Source: CAWFLT01 sp963816795
GTDB lineage: Bacteria > Acidobacteriota > Vicinamibacteria > Vicinamibacterales > SCN-69-37
Reading direction: 5' to 3'
DNA: 64,000 bases
NCBI GenBank assembly: GCA_963816795.1
Contig: CAWFLT010000004.1
Span: 62,001-126,000 of the forward strand
Position numbers and translations under genes: made by a program. Shown here one piece after another: positions 39,049 through 51,476 of the stretch. Positions within the stretch are counted from its first letter, which is position 1. Each line of letters opens with the position of its first letter. Below the pieces are notes generated by a model. That model was not told the DNA's origin. It saw only the letters and a list, made by a program, of their open reading frames with translations, and searched no databases.

Positions 39049-39306
39049 CTACGAAATCAAGTCGGTCAGCTCGCGCTCGGCCTGCAGCCAGTCGGCCAAC
39101 GGATCGCCCGTTCCGGCCGGCCTCGACTGCGAGATTTCATAGGCGCGGCGCGCGATCTGCTCATGAGTCGGCGCCTCCGTCCTGGCCGGAGCGGCCTCGG
39201 CGGCAAGCGCCGTCTTGGCGCTGCGGCGTCGCGGCCGCGGAGCGGCCGGCGGGGTCGTGGTGCGTCGAGCCCTGGGGGAGCGAGGTGGCTGAGGTGGAGT
39301 TTCCAT
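39049..39306 (-). CDS. DUF2934 small protein
   Basis: 85 residues from the ATG at 39306 (GGAAACC upstream). A basic, Pro/Arg-rich first half (PPQPPRSPRARRTTTPPAA) is followed by the DUF2934 helix pair THEQIARRAYEISQSRP and LADWLQAERELTDL. The domain is widespread in Acidobacteriota and Proteobacteria and its role is unknown. It lies 52 bp upstream of the NAD(P)-binding gene on the same strand, so they may be co-transcribed. Confidence 0.8.
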   Translation of the reverse strand: METPPQPPRSPRARRTTTPPAAPRPRRRSAKTALAAEAAPARTEAPTHEQIARRAYEISQSRPAGTGDPLADWLQAERELTDLIS

Positions 39307-39365
39307 GGCGGTTTCCTTTAGCAACTTCCATGCCCGGCTGGGCACGGCTGCGAGTACGGTAGCGA

Positions 39366-39655
39366 CTCACTGAAACACCACCGTAAACACTGATCCGATT
39401 ATGCCTCGGGCCGAGAGGCGGATGGGCCGGCCTGAGACGACATCAATGTCGGGCGCAGGGCGATTTTCAACAACCTTGTGGAATCCTCTTGCACGGCATC
39501 GCGCGCGTGCCCCACGATCTAGCGCGGTTTGCGAAACGCGTAGCGCGGATTGGGCTGCAATCCGCGTGCAGTTGCGCGGGCCCCAAGCCCGGCCCGCCCT
39601 ACGTACGTGCTCGCGCAGACTCCAGACACGGCTCCTAGCGCGCCGAATCCGCCTG
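39366..39655. other. Gene-free gap with one 9-bp hairpin
   Basis: No coding frame here looks real. The one feature is CGCGGATTG, loop GGCTG, CAATCCGCG (39544-39566), a perfect 9-bp stem without a T run, followed by 'gggccccaagcccggcccgccc'. It is probably a REP-like element in the promoter gap between divergent genes. Confidence 0.5.
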
Positions 39656-39664
39656 GAGGTGTGT

Positions 39665-41263
39665 ATGCGAACGTCGAAACCGCGCTTCATCGTCCTGTTG
39701 CTCGGGGCCATGATGGTGGCCTCGCAAGGGTGGGCGCAGGATCATCAACACGGGACCGAGAAGCTGGGCCGCGTGCATTTCGAGACCTCGTGCGCGCCGG
39801 CGGTGCGCGATGCGTTCGACCGCGGCGTCGCCTTGTTGCATTCGTTCTGGTATGCGGTGGCCCTCGACGCGTTCAATGCCGTCGCCAAGCAGGATCCGTC
39901 CTGCGCGATGGCGCATTGGGGGGCGGCGCTGAGTATTTGGGGCAACCCGCTCGGCGGCACGCGAACGGCAGAGACGATCGAGCGCGGACGCGCGGCTGTG
40001 GCGCGTGCAACGGCCGCTTCGGCGAAAACGGATCGAGAGCGGGCGTACATCGCGGCGGTCGAGGCGCTCTACGCTGGAGAAGGACCACAGCCGGCCCGCG
40101 CGCTCGCCTACGAACGCGCGATGGAGGCCGTCGTCGCTCGACATCCGGCCGACACCGAGGCGAAGATCTTCTACGCCATCGCCCTCGACGCGGCCGCCGA
40201 TCCCGCCGATCAGACCTACGCGAAGCAGTTGAAGGCCGCGGGTCTGCTCGAAGTGGCGTTCAAGGCGCAGCCGGATCATCCGGGCGCGGCGCATTATCTG
40301 ATTCACAGCTACGACGTGCCGGCGCTGGCGAACAAGGGGCTGCCGGCCGCACGGCGATATGCCGCCATCGCGCCCGATGCGCCGCACGCCCTCCACATGC
40401 CCTCGCACATCTTTACGCGCGTCGGCGCGTGGCAGGACTCGATCGACTCGAACCGCGCATCGGAGGCGGCCGCGAAGAAAGCCAACTCGCCGCCCGAACA
40501 ACTCCACGCGCTCGACTACCAGACGTACGCCTACCTGCAACTCGCCCGCGACGCCGAGGCCCAGAAGGTCCTGGCGGAATCGAAGGCGATTCTCGCCAAG
40601 GTCGAGGCCGGCGGCGGATACGGGTTTGCCGGAGTGTACGGCGCCACGGCGATCCCGGCACGTGTCGCCCTCGAACGCGGCGCCTGGGCCGAGGCGGCCG
40701 CGCTGGCGCCGCAATCGACCGCGTTTCCGCACGCCGACGCCGTGATCCTGTTCGCGCGGGCACTCGGCGCCGCTCGCAGCGGACGGGCCGCGGAGGCGCG
40801 GACGTCGGCCGAAGCGTTGGCGCCGATCGCAGAGGCACTGCGCGCCAAGAAGGAGACCTACTGGGCCGGCCAGGTCGAGATTCAGCGCAAAGCCGCGCTG
40901 GCATGGACGCTCCAGGCCGAAGGCAAGACGACAGAGGCGCTGGCGATGGCGCGTGAAGCCGCCGACGCGGAAGACGCGACCGAGAAGAGTCCCGTGTCGC
41001 CGGGGCCGATCGCGCCCGCACGCGAACTGCTGGCCGAATTGCTGCTGGAGGCGAAGCAAGCGGGCCCTGCGCTCGCAGAATTCGAGCGGGCGATGACCCG
41101 CGAACCCGGACGCTTCCGATCGCTCGCCGGCGCCATGCGTGCCGCCAACGCGACGGGCGATCGCGCGAAGGCCCGTAAGTATGCGGCGGCGCTGACGGCG
41201 CTCGCGAAAGGCTCAACGGCCGCGAGGCCCGAGCTTGCCGAAGCCAAGCGCATCACGCAGTAG
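39665..41263 (+). CDS. Secreted helical-repeat (TPR-like) protein
   Basis: 532 residues, no frame change. GGAGG at 39655 sets the ATG at 39665, and FIVLLLGAMMVASQGWAQ is the signal. Helix-turn-helix repeats dominate: FDRGVALLHSFWYAVALDAF, AMAHWGAALSIWGNPLGG, GAAHYLIHSYDVPALANKG, HMPSHIFTRVGAWQDSIDSN and AKQAGPALAEFERAMTREPG. The first part is a conserved periplasmic domain that I know only from uncharacterised proteins. A scaffold role is likely; no enzyme motif is seen. Confidence 0.82.
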   Translation: MRTSKPRFIVLLLGAMMVASQGWAQDHQHGTEKLGRVHFETSCAPAVRDAFDRGVALLHSFWYAVALDAFNAVAKQDPSCAMAHWGAALSIWGNPLGGTRTAETIERGRAAVARATAASAKTDRERAYIAAVEALYAGEGPQPARALAYERAMEAVVARHPADTEAKIFYAIALDAAADPADQTYAKQLKAAGLLEVAFKAQPDHPGAAHYLIHSYDVPALANKGLPAARRYAAIAPDAPHALHMPSHIFTRVGAWQDSIDSNRASEAAAKKANSPPEQLHALDYQTYAYLQLARDAEAQKVLAESKAILAKVEAGGGYGFAGVYGATAIPARVALERGAWAEAAALAPQSTAFPHADAVILFARALGAARSGRAAEARTSAEALAPIAEALRAKKETYWAGQVEIQRKAALAWTLQAEGKTTEALAMAREAADAEDATEKSPVSPGPIAPARELLAELLLEAKQAGPALAEFERAMTREPGRFRSLAGAMRAANATGDRAKARKYAAALTALAKGSTAARPELAEAKRITQ

Positions 41264-41270
41264 GACGCAT

Positions 41271-41290
41271 GGAGGGGCGGGCTTCAGCCC
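41271..41290. repeat. REP-like 20-mer
   Basis: GGAGGGGCGGGCTTCAGCCC is the exact reverse complement of 20178-20197 and lies 8 bp after a stop codon, as does the other copy within 60 bp of one. Continues 'gcctggcc' to form a hairpin GGGC-TTCA-GCCC. Confidence 0.65.
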
Positions 41291-41317
41291 GCCTGGCCGT
41301 CTGCTACAGTCGAAGGA

Positions 41318-42352
41318 ATGCCTGACACTGTTGAATTCGGCCTGGACACCTTCGGTGATGTGACGTTCGACGCCGCGGGCCGTTTGAAATCTCAAGCGCA
41401 GACGCTTCGCGACGTCGTCGCCGAGGCGGTCCTGGCCGATCAGGTCGGCATCGATGCGTTCGGCGTCGGCGAGCACCATCGCAACGACTTCGCGATCTCT
41501 GCGCCAGAGGTCGTGCTGGCCGCAATCGCCGGCCGGACCGAGAAGCTGGTGCTCGGCTCGGCGGTCACGGTGCTCAGCACCGACGATCCGGTGCGTGTCT
41601 TTCAGCGATTCTCGACGCTGAACGCCGTGTCGAATGGCCGCGCGGAGGTGATTCTCGGCCGCGGATCGTTCACCGAGTCGTATCCGCTGTTCGGCTACGA
41701 TCTGACCCGTTACGAGGAGCTGTTCGAGGACAAGCTCCGCCTGTTTGCGGAGCTCCTGAAATCCGGGCCGGCCACGTGGAGCGGGTCGACCCGCTCCGCG
41801 ATCACCTCGCAGGTGATCTACCCGCCGATCGAGACGGGCGTGTTGCGCACCTGGGTCGGCGTGGGCGGCAGTCCCGAATCCGTGGTCCGGGCCGCGCGCC
41901 ACGGCTTACCGCTGACGCTCGCGATCATCGGTGGCAGCCCTCACCGCTTTCGGCCGTACGTGGATCTCTACTACGAGTCGTTGGGCCGCTTCGGCAAGTC
42001 GGTGCAACCGGTTGCCGTGCATTCACCCGGCCATGTGGCCGCGACGGACGATCAAGCGAAGGCCGAGCTGTGGCCGCACTACGAAAAAATGATCGGCCGT
42101 ATCGGTGCCGAGCGCGGCTGGCCGCCGCCGACGCATGCGCAGTTCGATCGCGAAACCGGTCCCGACGGCGCGCTCTGCGTCGGCTCGCCGGACACGGTGG
42201 CGACGAAAATCGCCAACACGATCAAGACGCTGGGCTTGTCCCGCTTCGATCTCAAGTACAGCAACGGCACGATGCCGCACGAGCAGCTCCTCCAAAGCAT
42301 CGAGCTCTTCGGCACCCAGGTCATTCCTCGGGTGAGGGAAAAGCTTGGATAG
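41318..42352 (+). CDS. LLM-class flavin-dependent oxidoreductase
   Basis: 344 residues, intact. Luciferase-like monooxygenase fold with EFGLDTFGDVTFDAAGRLKS, DAFGVGEHHRNDFAISAPEV (the conserved GEHH), LGSAVTVLSTDDPVRVFQRF, RAEVILGRGSFTESYPLFGY and a C-terminal LCVGSPDTVATKIAN. It needs reduced flavin (FMN or F420); the EHH motif and missing F420 loop favour FMN. Cytoplasmic. Substrate unknown. The start ATG lies 27 bp after the REP element. Confidence 0.88.
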   Translation: MPDTVEFGLDTFGDVTFDAAGRLKSQAQTLRDVVAEAVLADQVGIDAFGVGEHHRNDFAISAPEVVLAAIAGRTEKLVLGSAVTVLSTDDPVRVFQRFSTLNAVSNGRAEVILGRGSFTESYPLFGYDLTRYEELFEDKLRLFAELLKSGPATWSGSTRSAITSQVIYPPIETGVLRTWVGVGGSPESVVRAARHGLPLTLAIIGGSPHRFRPYVDLYYESLGRFGKSVQPVAVHSPGHVAATDDQAKAELWPHYEKMIGRIGAERGWPPPTHAQFDRETGPDGALCVGSPDTVATKIANTIKTLGLSRFDLKYSNGTMPHEQLLQSIELFGTQVIPRVREKLG

Positions 42353-42361
42353 AATGCGCCA

Positions 42362-43585
42362 ATGACCCGCAGCACTTTTTCCGCGCTGGCGGCTATAGCC
42401 GTGGCCTTCGTTGGGCTGTCTCCGATATCGCATGCGCAGCAAGGGCGGCCGCTGCAGGATCCCAATCACGAGACCACGACCCAGGACGTGCCCGGTCTGA
42501 CCGCGGCGACGAGCCTGTGTGCGATCTCCGACGACCCGGGGTACGGAACGACGACGGAGAAGCCCATTCAAGTGGGCGGCGGCGCGATGTATCTCGCGTC
42601 GCGCGAGACCAAATACCTGGGCGCGCTGCGTGGGCCGGACGGGCAAGGCGTGCACTTCAAGCGGACCGGATCGACACGCAGCCCCGACGGCACGATCCTC
42701 GACAGTTACAGCCTCGACTACAAGGGCATCGAAACGGCCGTTACTCTGTATCTCGACGGCTATCACTGGACGGCGCCGCCCAAGGCCCCGGTGGGCTGGC
42801 TCTGTGGCGCCGACATGAATCTGGCGCCGCCCGGACCGGATCCGTTCGTGACGCAGATGCAGGTGCGCAAGATCGCATTCGATCTCGGTCAACAGCCGAT
42901 TGAGCCCATCTCGCTCGATCCTGACGGATCGAAATCGCATGGCGTCATCTTCGACCACGTCCGGCTGATGGCGCTCGGCGCGCGCCTGGCCTCGAGCAGC
43001 GGCAAACCGCTCGACCCCGATCAACCGCCGCGGCAAGTCATCGAAGTGAGGATGGTCGTCGTCGCGTTTCCAATGAAGTGCGACGACAAGGACATCGTGC
43101 CGGACAGCGTAAAAGTGATGAACCGTGACGGCAACACGCCGCGCGTTCTGGCCACCGGGAAGGGCGACGCTGTCGCCAAGCTCGTGCCCGGGTTCGACGT
43201 GCCTCCGGGTTCAGTCGCCGTCGCCTACGCGACGTCCGGGTTGACCGACGGCGCCAGGACCGTCGTCCAGTACGCGGAGAGCTGCGGGGGACAGCCGCGC
43301 GAGCTCCAGCTCCCGGCGCGCTTCGACCGCGGCCGCATCATCCGGTCGGTACCCGGCACGACGCCGCCCGGCGTGGCGGTGCCGCCGACTGGCGTGCAGG
43401 TGCACGTGCAGGTGTTCATCGCCTATGACGGCACGACGCTCCTGCCTGAGTACGTCTCCGGGCCGTGGGAGCTGCGCGAGGCGGCCATCGCCGCGGCGAA
43501 AGACTGGCGCGTCGAAGCGCCGCGGTTGAACGGCGCGCCGATCCTCGGGAGGTCAACGCTGGCGATCACGTTTCGACCCAGATAG
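42362..43585 (+). CDS. Secreted protein with TonB-C-like domain
   Basis: 407 residues, intact. Signal peptide FSALAAIAVAFVGLSPISHA. The N-terminal three quarters (GGGAMYLASRETKYLGALRG, ETAVTLYLDGYHWTAPPKAP) are beta-rich and of unknown family, with four Cys. The last 65 residues (GVQVHVQVFIAYDGTTLLPE, REAAIAAAKDWRVEAPRLNG) match the TonB C-terminal fold, which joins energy transducers to receptors. There is no N-terminal membrane anchor, so it is not a normal TonB. It might bind a receptor or peptidoglycan. It begins 10 bp after the oxidoreductase stop. Confidence 0.78.
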   Translation: MTRSTFSALAAIAVAFVGLSPISHAQQGRPLQDPNHETTTQDVPGLTAATSLCAISDDPGYGTTTEKPIQVGGGAMYLASRETKYLGALRGPDGQGVHFKRTGSTRSPDGTILDSYSLDYKGIETAVTLYLDGYHWTAPPKAPVGWLCGADMNLAPPGPDPFVTQMQVRKIAFDLGQQPIEPISLDPDGSKSHGVIFDHVRLMALGARLASSSGKPLDPDQPPRQVIEVRMVVVAFPMKCDDKDIVPDSVKVMNRDGNTPRVLATGKGDAVAKLVPGFDVPPGSVAVAYATSGLTDGARTVVQYAESCGGQPRELQLPARFDRGRIIRSVPGTTPPGVAVPPTGVQVHVQVFIAYDGTTLLPEYVSGPWELREAAIAAAKDWRVEAPRLNGAPILGRSTLAITFRPR

Positions 43586-43603
43586 CCTCCGAGGGGGGAC
43601 CGG

Positions 43604-46336
<2,733 letters not shown>

Positions 46337-46340
<4 letters not shown>

Positions 46341-47119
46341 GCAAGCGGCGCGTGTCGTACGAGCGCTGGCAGCCGTGGCCGGATACGCTCTCGGTCGGCG
46401 CCGAGCGGCGTCTCCGGCCGGACGGCGCGCCGCGGAGCTCGCGAGGAAGGGCAGCCGGACGCTGTCGCCGGTCGTCATCGACGGGCGAGAGATCGCCGAC
46501 GACCTTCTGGGGCGACGCGTGGTGCAAGAACCTCGAGCGGCTACAGCGACTTCGCCAACCGGCTCTGCCGCGAGGCCGAAGCTACCTGCGCAACGGCTCG
46601 GTCCTCGATCTGCAGATCGCGCCCGGGCGTCGTGACCGCGCTGTCAGCGGCACCGAGCTCTACGACGTCGAGATTCGCGGTCACCGCCGTGCCGCAGGCG
46701 CGATGGCGGGCCATCTGCCGCGATGTCGGCCGGCGCCATCGACTCGGTCGATCGAGCTGCTGCAGGGCCGGCTGTCGACCAGCGTGATGGCGCGCCTGTG
46801 CCGCCAGGGCACCGGCCTGTTTCCCGACGCCGCGCGAGATCCGCATGTCGTGCAGTTGTCCGGATAGCGCCGCGATGTGCAAGCACGTCGCGGCCGTCCT
46901 CTACGGCATCGGCGTCCGGCTCGATCACGACCCGGCGCTGCTGTTCACGCTCAGGAAAGTGGACGCCGAGCGAGCTCATCGAGCGTGCCGTCGCGCCACG
47001 GCGCCTCAAGAAGACGCCCGACGGCACGTCAGGTGCGCGCCGCATCAGCGACGAGTCGTCGCTCGGCGACGATCTTCGGGCTCGACATTGCGACCAGACG
47101 GGGCAGAAAGCGGCGTTAA
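46337..47119 (+). CDS. SWIM zinc-finger protein
   Basis: About 260 residues in several frames. It starts SKRRVSYERWQPWP and includes SPVVIDGREIADD, WCKNLERYSDFANRL, RSYLRNGSVLDLQIAPG and the zinc motif MSCSCPDSAAMCKHVAAVLY (CxCxnCxH), then FTLRKVD. Small SWIM proteins of this kind are often encoded next to SNF2 helicases, and the ATGA overlap makes a functional pair likely (DNA repair or chromatin-like remodelling). The end is uncertain; the frame giving IFGLDIATRRGRKRR stops at 47117. Confidence 0.78.
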
Positions 47120-47398
47120 TCGACAATCGGTAATGGGCAATCTCCCATGCAATCGCATTGTCCATTGCCGATTTCCCATCGGACAATCCCGATTGCCAAT
47201 TTGGCAATCGGATCAATTGATCCGATGGAAATCGGCCAATCGACCGATTGCCCGATTCCCATTGCCATCGGATCGATTGGCCGATTGTCAGATTGCCGAT
47301 CCGGTCGATCGCCCGATTGTCGATTGTCCATCGAGATTTCACATTGCCGATGTGTTTGCCATTGCAGATTGCTCATTATCGATTGTCGATTTCCCTCC
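47120..47398. repeat. 'gattg(c/t)c' microsatellite with shared family core
   Basis: A low-complexity stretch made of 'gattgccgatt' and 'aatcggatcgatt' words, more AT-rich than the rest. It contains 'attgccgatgtgtttgccatt' at 47344-47364, shared with 49155-49175 and inverted at 13786-13806. No coding sense. Confidence 0.75.
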
Positions 47399-48168
47399 GT
47401 TTCGCCAGAGTGAACGTGCGAAACGGCCTGTCCGGCTGCGTGCGCTGAAGCAGCGGCCAGGAGACGTTGAAGACCGGCGCGCCGGCGGACGTCCGGCCTT
47501 CCGGCTGGCCATGATGGGCGTGGCCGTGGAAGACGACGTCCACTTCGTAGCGGACGAGCGGCTCTTCGAGCCGCGTGGATCCGAGAAACGGATAGATCTC
47601 GAGCGGCTCGCCCTCGACCGTGGAGGCGACCGGCGCGTAGTGCAGCAGCGCCACCCGCGCGGTCGACCGCAGGCGCGCGAGCGCGGCTTCGAGCTTGAGC
47701 GCTTCGGCGATCGACTCCTGCACGAAGGCCTTGATGATCGACTCGCCCCACGGCCCCGAGCGCGCGGGCGCCGAAGCCGCCGCAGAAGCCCTTGACGCCG
47801 GCGAAGCCGACACCCGCGATCTCGATCGCGTCGCCGTCGAGCAGGTGGACGCCGCCATCACGCAGCATCTGGCGGACGGCGTCGTCCTGACCCGCTTCGT
47901 AGTCGTGGTTGCCGAGCACGGCCACGATCGGCACGTGCACGCTCTGCGTCAGCGCCCTGAGAAGTCCCTGGGCTTCCTCGACCCGGCCGTGATCGGTCAG
48001 GTCGCCGCAGATGGCGAGGACGTCCGCCTCCGCGGCGGCGCGGGTGAGCAGCGCCGGGTAGTGATCCGCCGGATGCCGTCCGTAATGGAGGTCGGCGATC
48101 GCAGTGATTCTGACCGACGAGGTGGCGTCGGAGGAGTGGTCGGGTATCGAGTTGGCAGTCTCGAGCAT
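47376..48168 (-). CDS. Calcineurin-like metallophosphoesterase
   Basis: About 264 residues, one frame change near 47750. All phosphoesterase motifs are seen: ITAIADLHYGRHPADHYPAL (DLH), LAICGDLTDHG (GDLTDHG), VAVLGNHDYEAG (GNHD), VALLHYAPVA and VVFHGHAHHGQPE (GHAHH). Two-metal phosphodiesterase or monoesterase of the YfcE/Icc type, cytoplasmic. The start MLETANSIPD at 48168 is chosen as nearest to the domain; a longer start at 48222 is possible. The C-terminal codons end inside the microsatellite block. Confidence 0.87.
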
Positions 48169-48281
48169 GAGGTGTGTCCCAGGTACCTTTGACAGCAAGT
48201 CTCGTACCCTGCGTGTCGCCATGGATGGGCAATGCGCGCTGGCCCATCGCGGTGGTATGTCAATTGCGAGAGGGGACCGAA

Positions 48282-49121
48282 GTGAAGTTCCCTGTCGGTT
48301 TCTATCGCGAAGTCCTGTCGGCGCTGACCGTCGCCGAAGTGCCGTTCCTGGTCGGCGGCGCGTACGCGTTCTGCCGCCACGCCGCCATCGACCGGAAGAC
48401 CAAGGACCTCGATTTGATGATCAAAGAGGAGACCTGGCCGGCCGTCGCCCGCGCCCTGCGGGCACGCGGGATCAACACGCGCCTGACGTTCCCGCACTGG
48501 CTCGGCAAGGCGCTGTCGCCAGCCGGACAGGTGGACATCATCTTCAATGGCGGCAGCGGGCTGACCCGGGTTGACGACGATTGGTTCCGCTACGGCGTGC
48601 CGGCGACCGTGCTCGGGCACCGCGTCAGGCTGTGCCCGCCCGAGGAGCTCATGTGGTCGAAGGCGTTCATCATGGAGCGCGAACGCTTCGACGGCGCCGA
48701 TGTCCTGCACCTGATGCGCGCCCATGCCGAGCGGCTCGACTGGGCCCGCCTGTGCCGGCGATTCACCGGGCACGAGGCGGTCCTGCTCGCGCACCTGACG
48801 CTGTTCGCGTACGTGTATCCGTCGGAGGCCGCACGCCTGCCCACGTGGGTCGTCCCGGCGCTCACTGGCGCGGCTCGATGGACTCGCGCCGATGGCCGGG
48901 TCTGCCGCGGCACGCTCATCTCGCGCGCGCAGTATCTCGTGGACGTCGAAGACTGGGGCTACGCCGATGCGCGGCGGCCGCCGTACGGCACGATGTCCGA
49001 TCGCGACTGGTTGACGTGGACGAACGCGATCGACACGAAACAGGCTCGCGTGCGCGGCGGCAAGCGGACGGCAGCGCCTCGCGGAGAACGACCGCCGGGC
49101 GCCGCCCGCCGCGTCTCCTGA
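48282..49121 (+). CDS. Nucleotidyltransferase-like protein
   Basis: 279 residues, intact, from GTG 48282 (AGGGGACC upstream). The motif EVPFLVGGAYAFCRHAAIDR and KTKDLDLMIKEETWP resembles the GG...DxD core of small nucleotidyltransferases (like the MNT/KNTase fold), with the Gly-Gly and the Asp pair. It continues RTKD-like helices and WFRYGVPATVLGHRVRLCPP, MERERFDGADVLHLM. A basic tail (RGGKRTAAP) follows. I do not know its substrate; similar proteins occur near toxin-antitoxin loci, but no partner is seen here. Divergent from the phosphoesterase. Confidence 0.75.
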   Translation: MKFPVGFYREVLSALTVAEVPFLVGGAYAFCRHAAIDRKTKDLDLMIKEETWPAVARALRARGINTRLTFPHWLGKALSPAGQVDIIFNGGSGLTRVDDDWFRYGVPATVLGHRVRLCPPEELMWSKAFIMERERFDGADVLHLMRAHAERLDWARLCRRFTGHEAVLLAHLTLFAYVYPSEAARLPTWVVPALTGAARWTRADGRVCRGTLISRAQYLVDVEDWGYADARRPPYGTMSDRDWLTWTNAIDTKQARVRGGKRTAAPRGERPPGAARRVS

Positions 49122-49129
49122 CAAAGCGA

Positions 49130-49206
49130 TTTTCCCATTGTCCATCGGGATTGCACATTGCCGATGTGTTTGCCATTACAGATTCCCCGATTGCCGATTG
49201 TCCATG
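49130..49206. repeat. 'attgcc' family copy
   Basis: Includes 'ttgcacattgccgatgtg' and 'tttgccattacagattcccc', sharing the 21-bp core with 47344. It separates the nucleotidyltransferase and the propeller gene. Confidence 0.65.
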
Positions 49207-49227
49207 CCTTCAGTACGCTGCGAATTG

Positions 49228-50943
49228 ATGCTTGCCAGGTTCTGCATTTTCTTTCTGCTGCTGACGGCTGCGCTTGCCGCGCAGCAGCCCCAGCCTATCC
49301 CCAACGGTCCCCTCACCTTCGGCGCCTTTTCCGGGCAGTTCCGCGCCGACGGGACGTTCTCCATCGCGGGTCAGGGCTGGCCGCTGATGATTGGCACGTG
49401 GAAAACGGCCGGTTCGAGCCTCGAGCTCGTGCTGACGAAAGCGCCGAATCCTGCCTGCGCGGATCCCGGCAAGTACACCTTCACGACCGATGGCATGCAT
49501 CTGACACTGACCCTCGTCAGCGACACCTGCCAGAACCGCCGCATGATTCTCGACCGCAGCGCCTGGCGGCCGGTTGGCGAGCCGGAGCCCGTGCCCGAGC
49601 GGCGGATCGTGCGTACCGCCGCGACCTCGCTGTCCAGCGCTTCCCGCCGCCCCGAACGCGCGCGGCAGCTGGCCGTCGTTCCGCGGCGCCCGGCGCCGCC
49701 GGCGTCAGCGATGGCCAGGAGTTGCCGGACACCTGGGACGTCAAGACCGGGGAGAACGTGCGGTGGAAGACGGCGATCCCCGGCCTCTCGCACTCGAGCC
49801 CGATCGTGTGGGGCGATCGTGTGTATCTGGTGTCGGCGGTCAGTCAGGATCCGAAGGCCACGTTCAAACCCGGCCTCTATGGCGACGGCGACGCGTCTGA
49901 AGATCGCTCGCGGCAGCGCTGGATGCTCTACGCGCTCGACAAGACGCAGTGGCAAGATCGTGTGGGAGCGCGTCGCGCACGAGGGCGTGCCGCTCAACAA
50001 GCGCCACATCAAGTCCACGTACGCCAGTGCCACGCCGGTGACCGACGGCCGCGTGATCGTCGCCTGGTTCGGCTCGGAAGGCCTGTTCGCCTACGACATG
50101 AACGGGAATCTGCGCTGGAAGGTCGCGCTCGGCCGCGTCGACATGGGCGCCTACGACATCCCGACGTTCGAGTGGGGCCCGGCGAGCTCGCCGATCATCT
50201 GGAACGGCCTCGTCATCGTTCAGTGCGACACGCAGGCGGATTCCTTCGTCATGGCGCTCGATGCCGCGACCGGGCAGACCGTGTGGAAGACCGAGCGCGA
50301 CGAGTTGCCGTCCTGGGGCACGCCGACGGTCGTGACGACCTCACGCGGACCCGAACTGGTGACCAACGCCTCGAACTTCGTCCGCGGCTACGATCCGAAG
50401 ACCGGCCAGGAGCGCTGGCGGCTCGGCGGCAGCTCGAAGATCACAGCGCCGACGCCGATCGCCGCCGACGACTTCATTGTCATCGCCAGCGGCCGCGCGC
50501 CCGAACGCCCCGTGTTCGTCGTCCGGCCGGGCGCGGCCGGCGACATCACGCCCGCGAAAGGCGCGACCACGAGCGCGGGCGTCGCATGGAGCAAGACCGG
50601 CCGCGGCTCCTACATGCCGACGCCGCTCGTCTATAAGGGCGTCCTCTACGTCTTAGGGAACAACGGCGTCTTCGACGCATATGCGCTCGATAGCGGGGAC
50701 GAAGTCTATCGCGAGCGGGTGCCGCATCCCGGCAGCGGATTCAGCGCCTCGCCGATCGCGGCGGACGGCAAGATCTACGTCTCGGGCGAAGATGGCGACC
50801 TCATCGTGTTGACCGCCGGCCCTGCCTTCAAGCACATCGCCACCAACGCGATGGGCGAGGCCTTGATGGCGACGCCGGCGCTGTCGGAGGGCACCATGTA
50901 CGTGCGCTCGTCGCAGCATCTGTTTGCCATCGGAAAGAAGTGA
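49228..50943 (+). CDS. Exported quinoprotein-like beta-propeller
   Basis: About 571 residues. Signal peptide (FCIFFLLLTAALAAQ) follows the ATG at 49228. A small N-domain (GQFRADGTFSIAGQGWPLMI to NRRMILDRSAW) precedes a PQQ/BamB-type propeller: ENVRWKTAIPGLSHSSPIVW (read in a second frame between about 49640 and 49950), KIVWERVAHEGVPLN, YDMNGNLRWKVALG, LDAATGQTVWKTER, YDPKTGQERWRLGG and YALDSGDEVYRERV. This is a propeller of the outer-membrane or periplasmic type; no PQQ or heme site is apparent, so a structural or sensing role is as likely as catalysis. Stop overlaps the next start (TGATG). Confidence 0.82.
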   Translation: MLARFCIFFLLLTAALAAQQPQPIPNGPLTFGAFSGQFRADGTFSIAGQGWPLMIGTWKTAGSSLELVLTKAPNPACADPGKYTFTTDGMHLTLTLVSDTCQNRRMILDRSAWRPVGEPEPVPERRIVRTAATSLSSASRRPERARQLAVVPRRPAPPASAMARSCRTPGTSRPGRTCGGRRRSPASRTRARSCGAIVCIWCRRSVRIRRPRSNPASMATATRLKIARGSAGCSTRSTRRSGKIVWERVAHEGVPLNKRHIKSTYASATPVTDGRVIVAWFGSEGLFAYDMNGNLRWKVALGRVDMGAYDIPTFEWGPASSPIIWNGLVIVQCDTQADSFVMALDAATGQTVWKTERDELPSWGTPTVVTTSRGPELVTNASNFVRGYDPKTGQERWRLGGSSKITAPTPIAADDFIVIASGRAPERPVFVVRPGAAGDITPAKGATTSAGVAWSKTGRGSYMPTPLVYKGVLYVLGNNGVFDAYALDSGDEVYRERVPHPGSGFSASPIAADGKIYVSGEDGDLIVLTAGPAFKHIATNAMGEALMATPALSEGTMYVRSSQHLFAIGKK

Positions 50944-51476
50944 TGACGGGCTGCAGGGGAACGAGAACGGCTCTAGGGCTCGTGGCCGTCGCGCTCGCCG
51001 GCACGCTGGCCGATGCGGCGCAGGAGCAGGCGCCACCGGATCCTGCGCTCGTTCGCGTCTTCGTCCAGGCTCCCGATCACGGCGATGCCGCGGAGCTGAA
51101 GGCACGTCAGGAGTCGGTGAAAGACCTCACCGCCGCGCTGACCAGCAAGAAGAAGCTGCTCGCCGTCGTCACCGAGCAGAGCCGCGCAGACGTCGTCATC
51201 GCCATCGTCGAACGCCGCGTCAGCATCCCGCGCGTCGTGATGGGGCTCGGTCCGCGGCCCGGTCAGCCGTCACAGCCCGGTGGCAACGTCACCCGCAATG
51301 CCGAGCTCATCGTCGAGCTGTCACTCGAGCATGGCGACGAGCACGCTGAGCTCAAGAATCAGAACAAGGTGACCGAGTCCGGTCCAGGCTGGAAGTCGGC
51401 CGCCGACGACGCGGCGAAGCAGATCGAGAAATGGATCAGCGAACGCCGCGAAAAGATTCTGGCGCTGCGTCGGTAG
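50943..51476 (+). CDS. Small secreted protein, unknown
   Basis: 177 residues, coupled to the propeller gene by TGATG. Signal peptide ALGLVAVALAGTLADAA. The mature part has RVFVQAPDHGDAAELKARQE, VTEQSRADVVIAIVERRVSI and DAAKQIEKWISERREKI. The two-layer alpha/beta text is like other small acidobacterial envelope proteins; no motif for catalysis. Confidence 0.75.
   Translation: MTGCRGTRTALGLVAVALAGTLADAAQEQAPPDPALVRVFVQAPDHGDAAELKARQESVKDLTAALTSKKKLLAVVTEQSRADVVIAIVERRVSIPRVVMGLGPRPGQPSQPGGNVTRNAELIVELSLEHGDEHAELKNQNKVTESGPGWKSAADDAAKQIEKWISERREKILALRR

Noticed and set aside
39544..39566. A 9-bp hairpin considered as an intrinsic terminator
   Set aside because: There is no T run on either strand, and it lies in a divergent promoter gap.
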